A stretch of DNA of 64,000 bases from R-RK-3 sp963842775 (lineage in GTDB: Bacteria > Pseudomonadota > Alphaproteobacteria > Rhizobiales > Rhodomicrobiaceae): NCBI GenBank assembly GCA_963842775.1, contig CAWJHQ010000010.1, positions 62,001-126,000 on the forward strand, written 5' to 3'. Position 1 is the first letter of the stretch. Each line of letters begins with the position of its first letter. A model generated the notes under the pieces. The model ran no database searches. It was given only the letters and a program-made list of their open reading frames with translations, and was not told the DNA's origin. The translations under genes were made by a program, and so were the position numbers. This document shows, one piece after another, positions 7,814 through 18,131 of the stretch.

Positions 7814-10800
7814 TCATCGCGTCGCGGGCGGCAGGCTGCTCGCCCGCGCATTGTCCGGCTCCGGGCTGCGCTGCTCAGGCGGGATGATGTGCGGCACGCT
7901 CTGGTCGAATTCGAAAAGCTGGCGCAGGAAGCCGGGCGCCAGCATCGACATCGGATTGACCACCACGTCGGGTTGCGAGTTCGGCCCTCGGACCGCGAAG
8001 GTGATGCCGAACACGCCTTCACCGCTGCGGCCGGAGAGGATGTCGCCAATGAGGGGAATGCCGCCGAGGACGTTGTTCAGCCCGTAAAGCGGCACATAGG
8101 TGCCGGAAAGATTGATCTGCTCGCGCTTGAAGTCGATCGAGCCGCGCATGGTGGCGCCGAGCAGCGGACCGTTGATGGCGGCGTCATGCAGGATGAATTG
8201 CCCGTACCCCACCGAAAAGGGCACGCGCATCCGATCGAATTGCAGCTGGTCGGAATATAGCTGCTGGGACTTTACCTTCACATTGGCCTTTTGCGCCCTC
8301 GGACCGGAAAGCACCTCGCCCACCACCTGATCGTTGGCGATGATGAAATTGCGCGCATAGAGCACGCCAACTTTCTGCGCGTTGCCGGTGCCGTCCAGAT
8401 TGACCTTCAGGGACACTTCCCCGCCCCGCGCCGAGGGATAGAAGCCGACCAGCCGGAAGGCGGCGCCCGCATCGGTCGCTTCGGCGAGAAGCTCGCGGGG
8501 CTGGCCTTTCTTGGCTTCGATGCGGGCCGCGAGCGGCTCCTTGCCGTTCAACTGACCGTGCAGGTCGAGGGAAACCAGCTTGTTGTTGCGCCGTTTCGCC
8601 TCGATGGACACGGCCTTCAGCGTGGTGTCGAAAAAGCCGATGACCGTGCCGAACTCCAGCTTCATGTCGACGCCCGGCGCATCCTTGGGCGGAAGCGGCT
8701 GGTCCTCGGCGACCTGGCCGGCGGAGAACAGCGAGCGGAAGAACTGGCGGCCGTCGTAAGTGCTGCCCTTGGCGCGCACCTGCCAGATATTGTTGCGGCC
8801 GAGTTCGCCGCTCATCTCCATCTGCGTCTGCAGATTGAGTGAAAGCACGGGGAAGTTGAAGGCGACAGGCTGGCGCTTTTCATCGATGCTGAGCGAGCCG
8901 CGCATCGCCAGATTGTCGTCGCCCTGCAGAGTGAAATTCTTCAGCTCCAGGCCGCCGGCCGTCTGCGCGGCTTCGATGTCGAGCGTCAGAACGGCGCGCT
9001 GGCCGGGCGGTTTTCGCCAGCCGAAACCCGCCATCAGCACATCGTGTATCGGTGAGATTGGCCTCGAAATGGACGAGGGGCGGCGCGGATTTGCGCAGGT
9101 TCACGGTCAATTCGCAGGCGACGCCGCCGCGCAGGACATGATCCACGTCGAGCCCCAGCTCCTTGCGGGCGGGCTCGTCGAGCACGGTGCGCAGGCGAAG
9201 CGCCGGCTGCTGCTCCGGCGCCGCATCGAAAATGCGCTGCCAGGAGACCAGCACGGGCAAGCCGTTCATCTTCAGCTCGCCCCGCGCTTCGATGGCCTTT
9301 TCCGAGACATCGAAATCCAGATCGCCGCCATGCACGCCGATACCGCCCGGCAGGTTATTGGCGCGCGCATTGGTCAGCTGTGCCCGGCCGTTGAGTTTCA
9401 TATCCTTGAATTTGAGATCGGCCAGCAGCGGCATGCTCAAGCTGAATGTGGTGAGCACCGACGCGTCGATCTCCGGCATCTTCATCTCCAGCGCACGGAT
9501 GTAGCCGAGCGCCGGCTGGTCGAGCAGCTCCAGCACGCTGGCGGCCTTGGCCTCGCTCTTGAAATGGATCTCGGCCCCCGGAACGCGCGGGCGCAGGTCG
9601 CCGACGATGAATTCGCCGTCGGTGAAATCGACGCGCGCGCCGGATGGCAGGTCGATCACGCCCTTGGGAACGGTGAAAAAGAAACGCTGCCCCGCGACGA
9701 CAGCCGTCGATTTTTCCGTGCGCAGCGGCGGCATGTTTCTGACGTAATGGATTTCCAGGTCTTCCAGATCGAGACGGAAATCCACCGCTTCCGGCGGCAG
9801 ATGCCCGCCGGCTGGAAGCGAAGCGAGCGTTTCGGCGGGAATGTCTATTTTCACCGTTCCGCCCGCGATACGGCCCTGCGGCATGCGGATGCCGATCCAG
9901 TCCCGCGCTCCATGCGCAATGAATTTGGGCCAGATCAGCTTGAAGAATGCGATCGGCATCGGGCTGATCTGTCCGCTCAGCTTGATGGCCGGCGACTTCA
10001 GCCCTTGCGTGAAGGACCCGCTCAGATTGATCTGGGCGTCGGCGGCACGCAGGAAGAAACGGTCGAGTTCGACCGAGCCGCGGCGCGGATCATATTCGCC
10101 CTGCGCCAGCATCTGGTCGAGCGGGATGACGGGAATGCCAAACCGTTCCGCACCGAGCACGATCTCGTCGGCGCCGACCTGAAATGCCCAGCGCCCGGTC
10201 TCCTTCTGACGCTGAATGACGCCCCTGAGCTTCAGCCGGCTGCCGCCCCAGCGCAATTCGGACTGCGTGAGGCGGATCACGCCCTCTTCGCGGGAATAGG
10301 TGAGGTGCAGATCGCCGTGGTCGATCTCCGCGGGGAATCTCTCGTCCCAGGGCGCGTAGAGACTGCCCTGTTTGAGCGAACCGCGGACGGTCGCCCCGAG
10401 AATGTCGCCATTGCCGGCCAGCTCAAGGTCGGCGGTGAGCGATACCGGCATGTTCCAGATTTTCGGAAACTGGAACATCGGGAATTCCGCGCTCAGATCG
10501 CGCGGCACGACGTCGTCGACGCCGAGGCTGAGATCGAGTTCGCCGGTGCGCCGGTTCTGGCTCGCCCGGAACTGCAGCTGGAATGCGTCCGTCGATGATT
10601 GGATGGAAACCTCGCCGACCACGGCGCTGTTCTTGCCCCGGTGCTGCAAATCGATTTGGACGGAGGGCACGGTCCAGCGGATGACCTGATCGCCGCGATC
10701 GAAAAACACGCTCGCGTCGCGAATGCCGAAGCTGGTCAAATAGGCGGACTCGCCGCGCCGGGTGGCGGCAAAAATATCGTTGAAGGCGCGTGTAAGGTTT

Positions 10801-11531
10801 ACCGCCCGGCCTCGAGCCTGCCGGATCATGCCTTGGGACACGCCCGGGGCGTTCGGCGCTTCCGCCGCCTGCGGCTCGGGCGCTGGCGCCTCCGGTCGCG
10901 GGCCACCGGCGCCGGGCGAAGCACTCGGCTTGCCGCCGGTATTGAGATCGCCTTTGGACTCGCGCGGATCGACGAAGGAGAGCGCCAGCCCACGCTCGTC
11001 GGAATATTGCAGGAAAAGGCGCGGCCCGATCAGGTCGACCCGTCCCGCCGCCAGATGCCCGGTCAGCAGCGCCCGCAAGCTGACATGGGCCGAAGCGAAA
11101 GGCAATTCCACAATCGGGCCGCCTCCGTCTTCCACCAGCCGGACATCGGTCAGCCTGAATTCGACGCCGAAGCCCTTGTCGGCGCGCCGCAGCACCGCGT
11201 CGCCGATATCGAAATGCAGCCCGGACAGCGTGCGGTTGACCGCCCTTTCGATAGGCTGCACGAGAAAATTCATCGAAATCGGCGAGTGAGCGAGCTTGGC
11301 GTAGAGCGCACCAAATCCGATAAGGCCCAGGAGCGCAGCGAACACCGCGATGCGGGCCAGCAACCGGGCCGACCCGTAAGTGACACGGGCGGCGCTTTCT
11401 TTCAGCGATGCGGACGTAACAAATGACCTTTTGAAGGGCACCAGGGCAGTCGATTGACCGTCAAGAGGGCGAGGCGGTGGCACGTTGGGTGCACCCCGTC
11501 CTCCATAAGATGTGAGATTGCCGCCTGCCAT
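7814..11531 (-). CDS. YhdP/AsmA-like C-terminal domain protein, large envelope protein (frameshifted)
   Basis: About 1,240 aa once one frameshift near 8,900-9,040 is bridged. A basic Pro-rich cytoplasmic start is followed by one membrane segment (residues about 58-78, LLARIAVFAALLGLIGFGAL) and then a very long periplasmic beta-rich region of repeated short strands, with the AsmA-type C-terminus (SGTYVPLYGLNNVLGGIPLIGDIL) near the end. YhdP-type proteins bridge the envelope and move phospholipids to the outer membrane. The first 883 aa run to about 8,880. The last part continues in another frame (GFGWRKPPGQRAVLTLDIEAAQT). The ATG at 11531 has no strong ribosome binding site, so the start is uncertain. 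Confidence 0.85.
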
Positions 11532-11775
11532 CGGTTGCGTTTGCCGCCTTTTGTCATCGTCGTTCGGCTGGGCGCGATGCGCCTAGCGGCATCAATAGCG
11601 CGGGACATGACCGGCCCGCAACGCCCTGCCGCCTTCCTGGCAGATATTTGTTCCGCACGGAATCTTCTTCGGGAAAACCGGAGCAAACCCCCAACATTGG
11701 TGATAAGGTTGCGCCGCCCTGAATCCAGGGCTTATTCGAACGCAAGAAGGCGACAAAAGGAAGGCCGTTCCAGCA

Positions 11776-12237
11776 ATGTTGAATGAAGGCGATGTGGCTC
11801 CAGACTTTGAGCTGCCGCGCGACGGCGGAAAGACGGTGACGCTCAGCCAATTCGAAGGCGGGCCCGTCGTGCTCTATTTTTATCCCAAAGACGACACGTC
11901 AGGTTGTACCCAGCAGGCGATCGGCTTCAGCGAGCGGATCGCGGCCTTTCAAAAGGCGGGCGTGGAGGTGATCGGCGTTTCGCCCGATGGGGTGAAATCG
12001 CACGACAAATTCCGGGACAAGCACGATCTGCAGGTGATTCTGCTTGCCGATGAGGAAAAGTCCGCGATCGACGCTTATGGCGTGTGGGCCGAGAAGAAGA
12101 TGTATGGGCGCAGCTATATGGGCGTCGACCGGACCACGTTTCTGATCGGCCAGGACGGCAGGATCAAGCGCATTTGGCGCGGCGTGAAGGTTCCCGGCCA
12201 CGTCGATGAAGTACTGGCCGCCGTCAAAGCCCTATAG
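11776..12237 (+). CDS. bcp: Peroxiredoxin, Bcp/PrxQ type, lacking the usual resolving cysteine
   Basis: 153 aa thioredoxin-fold peroxidase. APDFELPRDGG at the start, VVLYFYPKDDTSGCT carrying the peroxidatic cysteine (Cys44), and the later FLIGQDGRIKRIWRGVKVPGH are typical of BCP. It reduces H2O2 and organic hydroperoxides. In the common form a second cysteine follows five residues later (GCTxxxC), but here the stretch is CTQQAIGF and the protein has no other cysteine. It should therefore work as a 1-Cys enzyme needing an outside thiol. The ATG at 11776 follows AAGGAAGG at a rather long spacing. It is divergent from the YhdP-like gene with about 245 nt between starts. Confidence 0.9.
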   Translation: MLNEGDVAPDFELPRDGGKTVTLSQFEGGPVVLYFYPKDDTSGCTQQAIGFSERIAAFQKAGVEVIGVSPDGVKSHDKFRDKHDLQVILLADEEKSAIDAYGVWAEKKMYGRSYMGVDRTTFLIGQDGRIKRIWRGVKVPGHVDEVLAAVKAL

Positions 12238-12252
12238 CCAGGGCCGGTTTTT
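12229..12252 (+). terminator. Weak intrinsic terminator after peroxiredoxin gene
   Basis: GCCCT, a six-base loop and AGGGC overlap the stop codon, followed by CGG and five T. The stem has only five base pairs, so termination would be partial. Confidence 0.35.
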
Positions 12253-12599
12253 CGCGTTTCACCGATCTCTGCGCCGCCTGAGCGGCTGCATGGGCGAAGC
12301 CGTTTCTCGCGATGCGTGCAAGTTTTTTGCTTGTCGCACTTGCGGAGAGGTGCAACTCTGCGTGGCCTATGCTGTAATGCTTGGACCGGTGACAGCTCTT
12401 CGGCCTTTGCGCAACCGCGTCGCGGCTGCGCCCTTTATGCGCCGGTTCTTTGAGGGGCGTTTGGGCAACAGTCGCGAATCACTTCCACAGCCGGGCTTTA
12501 TGGGAACACTTACGGCGGCGAAAGGGCATTGAAAACAGAATCCCGCCGACTTAGAACTGTAGGGCGCTGCCCCCCATCGGAATTTCGGAGAAGGTGCAG
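12253..12599. other. Intergenic region before bactofilin gene
   Basis: No gene is supported here. The stretch contains an AT-richer segment near 12310-12340 with a small CAAG/CTTG dyad around a T run, and it ends with the CGGAGAAGG ribosome binding site of the bactofilin gene. A short plus-strand open frame across 12206-12532 has no start signal or recognisable features. Confidence 0.4.
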
Positions 12600-13181
12600 A
12601 TGTTTACCAAAAAGCCAGAGAAGCCAGAAAAGCTAGAGAGCGAAATGAGTACTTTCGAGTCGCAGAAGCCGATCACCAAGACGACTAGCAAGGCTGTCGG
12701 GGGGCCGACGCAACCAGCCGGCTCTGGCCCATTATCTTCGCCAATGCCGGGCGCGCCTTCAATGGGTGGCATGGCCCCCAAGACGGCAATGGCGACGCCC
12801 GCCTATCGCGCGGACCGCATGGCTCCTTCGATCATAGGCGAAGATCTGACGGTAACCGGCAACGTCCTCTCCAAGGGCGAAGTGCAGGTCGACGGCCAGA
12901 TCCAGGGCGACGTTCACTGCTCCTCGCTGATCGTCGGCGAAAAGGCGCAGATCACCGGCGGCATCGTCGCTGAGGACGTCGTGGTGCGCGGTCAGGTCAT
13001 GGGATCGATCCGCGGCGTGCGCGTGACCCTGCAGTCCAGCTCGCATGTGGAAGGCGACATCTTTCATCAGTCGCTGGCCATCGAGCAGGGCGCGTTCTTC
13101 GAAGGCAAGTCGCGTCGCACGGAAGATCCGATCGCGTCCGCACCGAAGATCGACCTTCTGCAAGGGCAGGCGGCGGAGTAG
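12600..13181 (+). CDS. Bactofilin family polymer-forming cytoskeletal protein
   Basis: 193 aa. A disordered Lys/Glu/Pro- and Ser/Thr-rich N-terminal tail of about 75 residues precedes the bactofilin (DUF583) beta-helix: SIIGEDLTVTGNVLSKGEV, VDGQIQGDVHCSSLIVGEKA, ITGGIVAEDVVVRGQVMGSI, SSSHVEGDIFHQSLAIEQGA. The repeated six-residue G-x-hydrophobic rungs and the final EGKSRR are family hallmarks. Bactofilins self-assemble without nucleotide into filaments that position cell-wall or polar proteins. The ATG at 12600 follows GGAGAAGG; a GTG at 12594 is in frame. No M23 peptidase gene, a frequent partner, is adjacent. The gene stands alone between two gaps of over 300 bases. Confidence 0.93.
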   Translation: MFTKKPEKPEKLESEMSTFESQKPITKTTSKAVGGPTQPAGSGPLSSPMPGAPSMGGMAPKTAMATPAYRADRMAPSIIGEDLTVTGNVLSKGEVQVDGQIQGDVHCSSLIVGEKAQITGGIVAEDVVVRGQVMGSIRGVRVTLQSSSHVEGDIFHQSLAIEQGAFFEGKSRRTEDPIASAPKIDLLQGQAAE

Positions 13182-13559
13182 TTCCGTCGCGGCCGGTTTT
13201 GCAATCCCGCTGTCATCGGCAATGTGCCGCTGAACTCGATTTTCTATGCCTCGCTGGGATTGAGCGGCCGAACGCTATCGGACGTGCTTTGGCGGCCCGG
13301 GTCGAGAACGCGACCTGCGTCGCATCGCCATTTGCGTGGCTGAGCCCCCTGTTGCGGGCGCGCGATGATCCGTAAACCTGTCAATGTCTGGCACACCATC
13401 TGGTTTGTAAGCGACTGGAACGAGTTCGGATCCAGTGTGCTATAGAAATGAACGACGCTGATTGCAAACTGGCATTCTCCCGTCATCTCGGGCTATTCTG
13501 ATCGGTAATTGCGGCGACCCTTGTCGCTATTCAATTCGTGCCCTTATTACCCATCACTG
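13182..13559. other. Intergenic region between bactofilin and meaB
   Basis: No gene, tRNA or strong hairpin with a T run was found. Codon bias and open frames are poor on both strands. It may hold the meaB promoter, but no box stands out. Confidence 0.4.
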
Positions 13560-14624
13560 ATGCAACCCGACTCTCATCAGGAAAAACCCTCTCCGCCTCC
13601 CGGTCCTTCGGTCGAAGCGCTGGCGGACGGCGTCGTCCAGGGCGATCGCGCCATGCTGGGGCAGGCGATCACGCTGGTCGAAAGCAGCAAGGTGGAACAT
13701 CGGCGCTTTGCGGATGATCTGCTGAAATTGCTGCATGGCAAGGCCCGTATGGTCCATCGAATCGGTGTGACGGGCCTGCCTGGCGTCGGCAAATCCACCT
13801 TCATCGATCAGTTCGGCACCAATCTGACGCAAGAGGGTCACCGGGTTGCCGTGCTGGCCATCGACCCGTCCTCCAACCGGACCGGCGGCTCGATCCTCGG
13901 CGACAAAACGCGGATGAGCCGCCTCGCGGTCGATCCGAACGCGTTCATCCGCCCCTCTCCTGCTGGGAAAACCCTGGGCGGCGTCACCCGGACGACGCGC
14001 GAAACCATGCTGCTCTGCGAAGCGGCGGGCTTCGATGTCATCATCGTCGAGACGGTCGGCGTCGGGCAGGCGGAAAGCGCGGTCGCCGATATGGTGGACT
14101 TTTTCCTGGTGTTGCTGTTGCCAGGCGCGGGCGATGAACTTCAGGGCCTGAAAAAAGGACTGATCGAGCTGGCCGATCTGATCGCCGTCAACAAGGCGGA
14201 TGGCGATCTGGCCTCACGGGCTGCCGCGACGGCGGCCGATTATCGCGCGGCGCTGCATATTCTGAGCGCGCCTCATGCGGGCTGGCAACCCAAGGTGCTG
14301 CTCATATCGAGCTTGGAGAATAGGGGGCTCGATGAATTATGGGGAGCGGTGAAACAGCACCGGGACCTGATGCAGAACTCCGGTGCGTTCGATGCCAGGC
14401 GGCGCGATCAGGCCGTTTCCTGGATGCGTGCGCTGATCGAGGACCGATTGCGCGGCATCATCCGCGACGACGCGCAGGTCAGGCAGCGTCTCGAATTGCT
14501 TGAGAGCGAAGTCAGGGCCGGGCGCAAACTGCCGGCGATCGCCGCCGATGAGATCCTGACGCTCGCAGGCTTCGGCCAGGGGGGTGATCCTGCTTCGCGG
14601 CAGCTCGGTGCGCCGCCGCTTTGA
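13560..14624 (+). CDS. meaB: Methylmalonyl-CoA mutase-associated GTPase MeaB (ArgK family)
   Basis: 354 aa G3E GTPase. The P-loop is GLPGVGKST, followed by LAIDPSS, the invariant GGSILGDKTRM, IVETVGVGQAE (switch/Walker B) and the base-specificity motif NKADGD. MeaB guards B12-dependent acyl-CoA mutases by gating adenosylcobalamin delivery and protecting against inactivation. In alphaproteobacteria this serves methylmalonyl- or ethylmalonyl-CoA mutase in propionate and C1/C2 metabolism. No mutase gene is adjacent. The ATG at 13560 lacks a clear ribosome binding site, and a TTG at 13509 is in frame. The stop (TTGA) overlaps the next gene's probable TTG start, suggesting translational coupling. 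Confidence 0.93.
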   Translation: MQPDSHQEKPSPPPGPSVEALADGVVQGDRAMLGQAITLVESSKVEHRRFADDLLKLLHGKARMVHRIGVTGLPGVGKSTFIDQFGTNLTQEGHRVAVLAIDPSSNRTGGSILGDKTRMSRLAVDPNAFIRPSPAGKTLGGVTRTTRETMLLCEAAGFDVIIVETVGVGQAESAVADMVDFFLVLLLPGAGDELQGLKKGLIELADLIAVNKADGDLASRAAATAADYRAALHILSAPHAGWQPKVLLISSLENRGLDELWGAVKQHRDLMQNSGAFDARRRDQAVSWMRALIEDRLRGIIRDDAQVRQRLELLESEVRAGRKLPAIAADEILTLAGFGQGGDPASRQLGAPPL

Positions 14625-15077
14625 GGACGTGGGAATACCATCGTCCGGTCGGAACGCGTCCCATCGCTGCCGGTCTGCTGATCGCTCTTGCCGGGCCGCC
14701 GCTCGGCCTGTCCGCCATCGCCGCCTGGTTCACGATAGGGCAGGGCGAATTCTCCCTCTCTCAAGTGCCGATGTGGTCGGCGCTGCCGGTTTCATACTTT
14801 CCTTGGCGGGATTCAAGCATGTCTCGCAGGAGCGTTCGTGGGCTGGGCGATTTACAGGCGGGGATGGGTGAGCCTTGCCGCCTGGATGGTGCTGACGGTT
14901 ATTCTGGGTCTCGCGCCCATCGTCCTCTTGATGCTGACCCGCCAAGGACCCGGAAATACCGGTCTGATCTACGTGTCCGACTTCAAGATCGCGTGTTACC
15001 TCATGGCCGCTGCGATCTTTGCCTCCCTAGTGCTCCGCGTAGTTGTCATCGCGCTCGGGTGGATGCGCAAACGATAG
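14621..15077 (+). CDS. Four-helix membrane protein of unknown function (two apparent frameshifts)
   Basis: No single frame covers this gene, but joined segments in three frames give one coherent protein of about 150 aa with four membrane segments: RPIAAGLLIALAGPPLGLS (from the TTG at 14621), then DVVGAAGFILSLAGFKHVSQE, then WVSLAAWMVLTVILGLAPIV, then CYLMAAAIFASLVLRVVVIA and a basic end (WMRKR). Shifts fall near 14766 and 14830. The last two helices alone could be read from a GTG at 14838 as a 79-aa product. The overlap with the meaB stop hints at co-translation. No family is recognised. The alternative is that only the 3' part is expressed. Confidence 0.5.
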
Positions 15078-15104
15078 CTACGCACCCGCAAGCCGATCGC
15101 GGTC

Positions 15105-16688
15105 TTAAAACCGCAAGCGGCTCGCGAGCATGACATTCGGCAGGCCGCTGACCTTCGCCAGCACAGTGTCGCTGACTTCCTCATCCACGCCGACCAGCGC
15201 CAGCGCCTTGCCGCCCGCGCCATCCCGTCCCAGGGTGAAGGTCGCGATATTCACGCCCGCCTCGCCGAGCACGGTGCCGATCGCACCGATATAGCCGGGC
15301 TTGTCGGCATTCTCCGTATAGAGCATCTGCGGCGTCAGCTCGGCTTCCAGATTCATGCGCTGGATCTGAATGATGCGCGGCCGGTGGTCGGAAAAAACCG
15401 TGCCAGCGACTGAGCGCTCCTGGCGCTCGGTTTTCAGGGACACGCGCATATAGGTTTCATACGCGCCTTCCTGGTCGCGGCGGACTTCTTCGACCATGAT
15501 GCCGCGCTGGCGGGCGATATCGGGCGCGCTCACCATGTTCACCTCCTGCAGCAGTGGCCGCAGCACGCCGCTCAGCGCCGCCGCAGTCAGCGCGCGCGTG
15601 TTCAGCTCGCCGATTTCCCCGGCATATTCGAAGCGGATCTGTTTCAGCCCGCTTTCGACGAGCTGCCCGGCGAAGGAGCCAAGCTGTTCCGCGAGCTTGA
15701 CGAAGGGCGCGAGGCGCGGCGCCTCTTCCGCCGTGATCGACGGGAAATTGACGGCGTTGGAGATCGCGCCGCTCAGCAGGTAATCCGACATCTGCTCGGC
15801 CACCTGAACAGCCACATTCTCCTGCGCTTCGGTGGTTGCCGCGCCCAGATGCGGCGTGCAGATGACGTTCGGCAGGCCGAAAAGCGGATTCTCCGTCGCC
15901 GGCTCGGTCTCGAACACGTCGAGCGCGGCACCGGCTACGCGGCCCGCACGGATGGCGTCCGCCAGCGCCGCCTCGACGATCAGCCCGCCCCGCGCGCAAT
16001 TGATGATGCGCACGCCCTTCCTCATCTTCTGGATCGAGGCGGCACTGATGATGTTTTTCGTCTTCTCCGTCAGCGGCGTATGCAGCGTGATGAAATCGGC
16101 GCGGCGGAACAGCGTGTCCAGCTCGACCTTTTCGACGCCAAGCTCGCTGGCGCGCTCCGGCGTCAGGAACGGATCGAAAGCGATCACCTTCATGGCGAGG
16201 CCCCGCGCGCGGTTCGCGACGATCGAGCCGATATTGCCGCAGCCGATGATGCCGAGCGTCTTGGCCGTCACCTCAACGCCCATGAATTTCGACTTCTCCC
16301 ATTTGCCGCCCTGCGTCGAGCGATCGGCCTCCGGGATCTGCCGGGCGAGAGCCATCATCAGGGTGATGGCGTGCTCCGCAGTGGTGATGGAATTGCCGAA
16401 GGGCGTGTTCATCACGATGATGCCCTTGGCGGTGGCTACGGCCACGTCGATATTGTCGACGCCGATCCCGGCGCGGCCGATCACGCGAAGACGGCCATTG
16501 GCTTTGGCGAGAACCTTCTCGCTCACTTTCGTGGCGGACCGGACGGCAAGCCCGTCATAATCGCCGATGATCGATGCGAGTTCGTCCTTGTCGAGGCCGA
16601 TCTTCGTATCGGTATCGATGCCGCGGTCGTCGAAGACCTTCTGAGCAAGCGAGGAAAGCTTGTCGGCGATAAGGACGCGAGGGGCCAT
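15105..16688 (-). CDS. serA: D-3-phosphoglycerate dehydrogenase SerA
   Basis: 527 aa, the long form. The substrate-binding/Rossmann core has GRAGIGVDNID, the NAD motif GIIGCGNIGS, the catalytic Arg region (INCARGGLI) and the Glu/His region (FETEP; PHLGAAT). An intervening ASB domain and a C-terminal ACT domain (ENADKPGYIGAIGTVLGEAG) follow. It oxidises 3-phosphoglycerate to phosphohydroxypyruvate, the first step of serine synthesis; the ACT domain is the usual site of serine feedback. The ATG at 16688 follows GGAGA. It lies 99 nt downstream of serC, and the gap contains a small perfect hairpin (16750-16766, CGGAGCA/TGCTCCG), so the two are probably one operon. Confidence 0.97.
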   Translation of the reverse strand: MAPRVLIADKLSSLAQKVFDDRGIDTDTKIGLDKDELASIIGDYDGLAVRSATKVSEKVLAKANGRLRVIGRAGIGVDNIDVAVATAKGIIVMNTPFGNSITTAEHAITLMMALARQIPEADRSTQGGKWEKSKFMGVEVTAKTLGIIGCGNIGSIVANRARGLAMKVIAFDPFLTPERASELGVEKVELDTLFRRADFITLHTPLTEKTKNIISAASIQKMRKGVRIINCARGGLIVEAALADAIRAGRVAGAALDVFETEPATENPLFGLPNVICTPHLGAATTEAQENVAVQVAEQMSDYLLSGAISNAVNFPSITAEEAPRLAPFVKLAEQLGSFAGQLVESGLKQIRFEYAGEIGELNTRALTAAALSGVLRPLLQEVNMVSAPDIARQRGIMVEEVRRDQEGAYETYMRVSLKTERQERSVAGTVFSDHRPRIIQIQRMNLEAELTPQMLYTENADKPGYIGAIGTVLGEAGVNIATFTLGRDGAGGKALALVGVDEEVSDTVLAKVSGLPNVMLASRLRF

Positions 16689-16787
16689 TTTCACTCTCCG
16701 AAGGAGTTGAGATCGTCATTTGCTGTCGAGGGATGCGCGGACAGGCAAACGGAGCACGATGCTCCGCCGCCTTCGTGTCCAGGCGGC

Positions 16788-17961
16788 TCAGGCCGCTTTG
16801 AGGGACTCCGCCTTCACATTGGCGAAGGCCCAGTCGAGCCAGGGCATCAGCGCTGCAAGGTCGGATGTCTCGACCGTCGCGCCCGCCCAGATACGCAAGC
16901 CCGTCGGGCGCGTCGCGATAAGAGCCGATATCCATCGCCACGCCGAGTTTCTCCAGCGTCGAGGCGATCTGCTTGGCGACCGCGGCCTGCGTTTCCGCCG
17001 GAGCGGACGCGATTTCGGGATCGACGATGGTCAGGCAGACCGAAGTGTTGGAGCGGATTGCGGGCTTATCCGCAAGGAACGCCACCCAGGGGGTGCGCTT
17101 GACCCAGTCGGCGATCACATCGGCATTGGCGTCGGCCCTGGCGAACAGCGAGGGCAGCCCGCCGATGCTTTCGGCCCAGGCGAGCGCGTCGAGATAATCC
17201 TCGACGCAAAGCATGGACGGGGTGTTGATCGTGGCGCCCTCGAAAATTTCCCGGTCGACCTTGCCCTTCTTCACCAGCCGGAAAAGCTTCGGCATCGGCC
17301 ATGGCGGCGTGTAGCTCTCCAGCCGGGCGACGGCGCGCGGGCTCAGGATGATCATGCCGTGCTGCGCCTCGCCGCCGAGCACCTTCTGCCAGGAGAAAGT
17401 GGTGACGTCGAGCTTGTCCCAGGCGAGATCCTGCGCGAAGGCGGCGGATGTCGCGTCGCAAAGCGTCAGCCCCTCGCGATTGGCGGGTATCCAATCGCCG
17501 TTCGGCACGCGGACGCCCGATGTGGTGCCGTTCCAGGTGAACACCACGTCGCGGGCGAAATCAACCTGGGTCAAATCGGGGAGTTCGCCATAGGGGGCGG
17601 CCAGCTTGCGCGCATCCTCGAGCTTCAATTCCTTGAGTACGTCGGAAACCCAGCCCTCGCCAAAACTTTCCCAGGCGAGGAGATCGACGCCGCGCGCGCC
17701 AAGCATCGACCACATCGCCATTTCGAAGGCGCCGGTGTCGGAAGCAGGCGTGATGCCGATGAGATAATCCTGCGGCACGCCGAGAATGCTCCGTGTCTTA
17801 TCGATGGCGAGCTTCAGCTTCGCCTTGCCCTCTTTGGCGCGGTGCGAGCGGCCGAGAACGGCGGTCTTCAGGTTTTCGAGGGCGTAGCCGGGGCGCTTGG
17901 CGCAGGGGCCGGAGGAGAAATGCGGCACGCGCGGGCGCGCGGCCGGCTGGGGCATGGTCAT
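16788..17961 (-). CDS. serC: Phosphoserine aminotransferase SerC (frameshifted near C-terminus)
   Basis: About 390 aa PLP enzyme of the long alphaproteobacterial SerC type. Visible features are HFSSGPCAKRPGY at the start, GITPASDTGAFEMAMW, TWNGTTSGVRVP, the PLP-lysine region FSWQKVLGGEAQHG and INTPSMLCVEDYLDAL. It converts phosphohydroxypyruvate and glutamate to phosphoserine. At about 16,915 the frame breaks after DAPDG. The minus strand in another frame then reads LRIWAGATVETSDLAALMPW to a stop at 16788, exactly the expected SerC C-terminus, so the gene is probably intact. ATGs at 17961 and 17955 follow GGAAGGG. It is upstream of serA. Confidence 0.93.
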
Positions 17962-18131
17962 GATTTGCTACCCTTCCAGATAGTTGCTCCGCGGTGGGGC
18001 GGAGTGTCCCGCCGAAGCGGATACGCCCGGCGGCCAGCGGAGTCAAGAGGCGCCGAGGGACCGAAGGCTTGCATCGGAGGCGCCTCCGGGCGATCTACGT
18101 ATTCCTCCGCAGAGATGAGAGCTGCAAAGAC

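Noticed and set aside
8760..10598. 612-codon plus-strand open frame across the YhdP-like gene
   Set aside because: Opposite a recognised gene, with low-complexity Arg/His/Asp sequence and no motif; an antisense artefact of GC bias.
13182..13559. tRNA or small RNA gene in the gap before meaB
   Set aside because: No cloverleaf, no TPsiC-like GGTTCGA motif in a suitable setting and no terminator were found.
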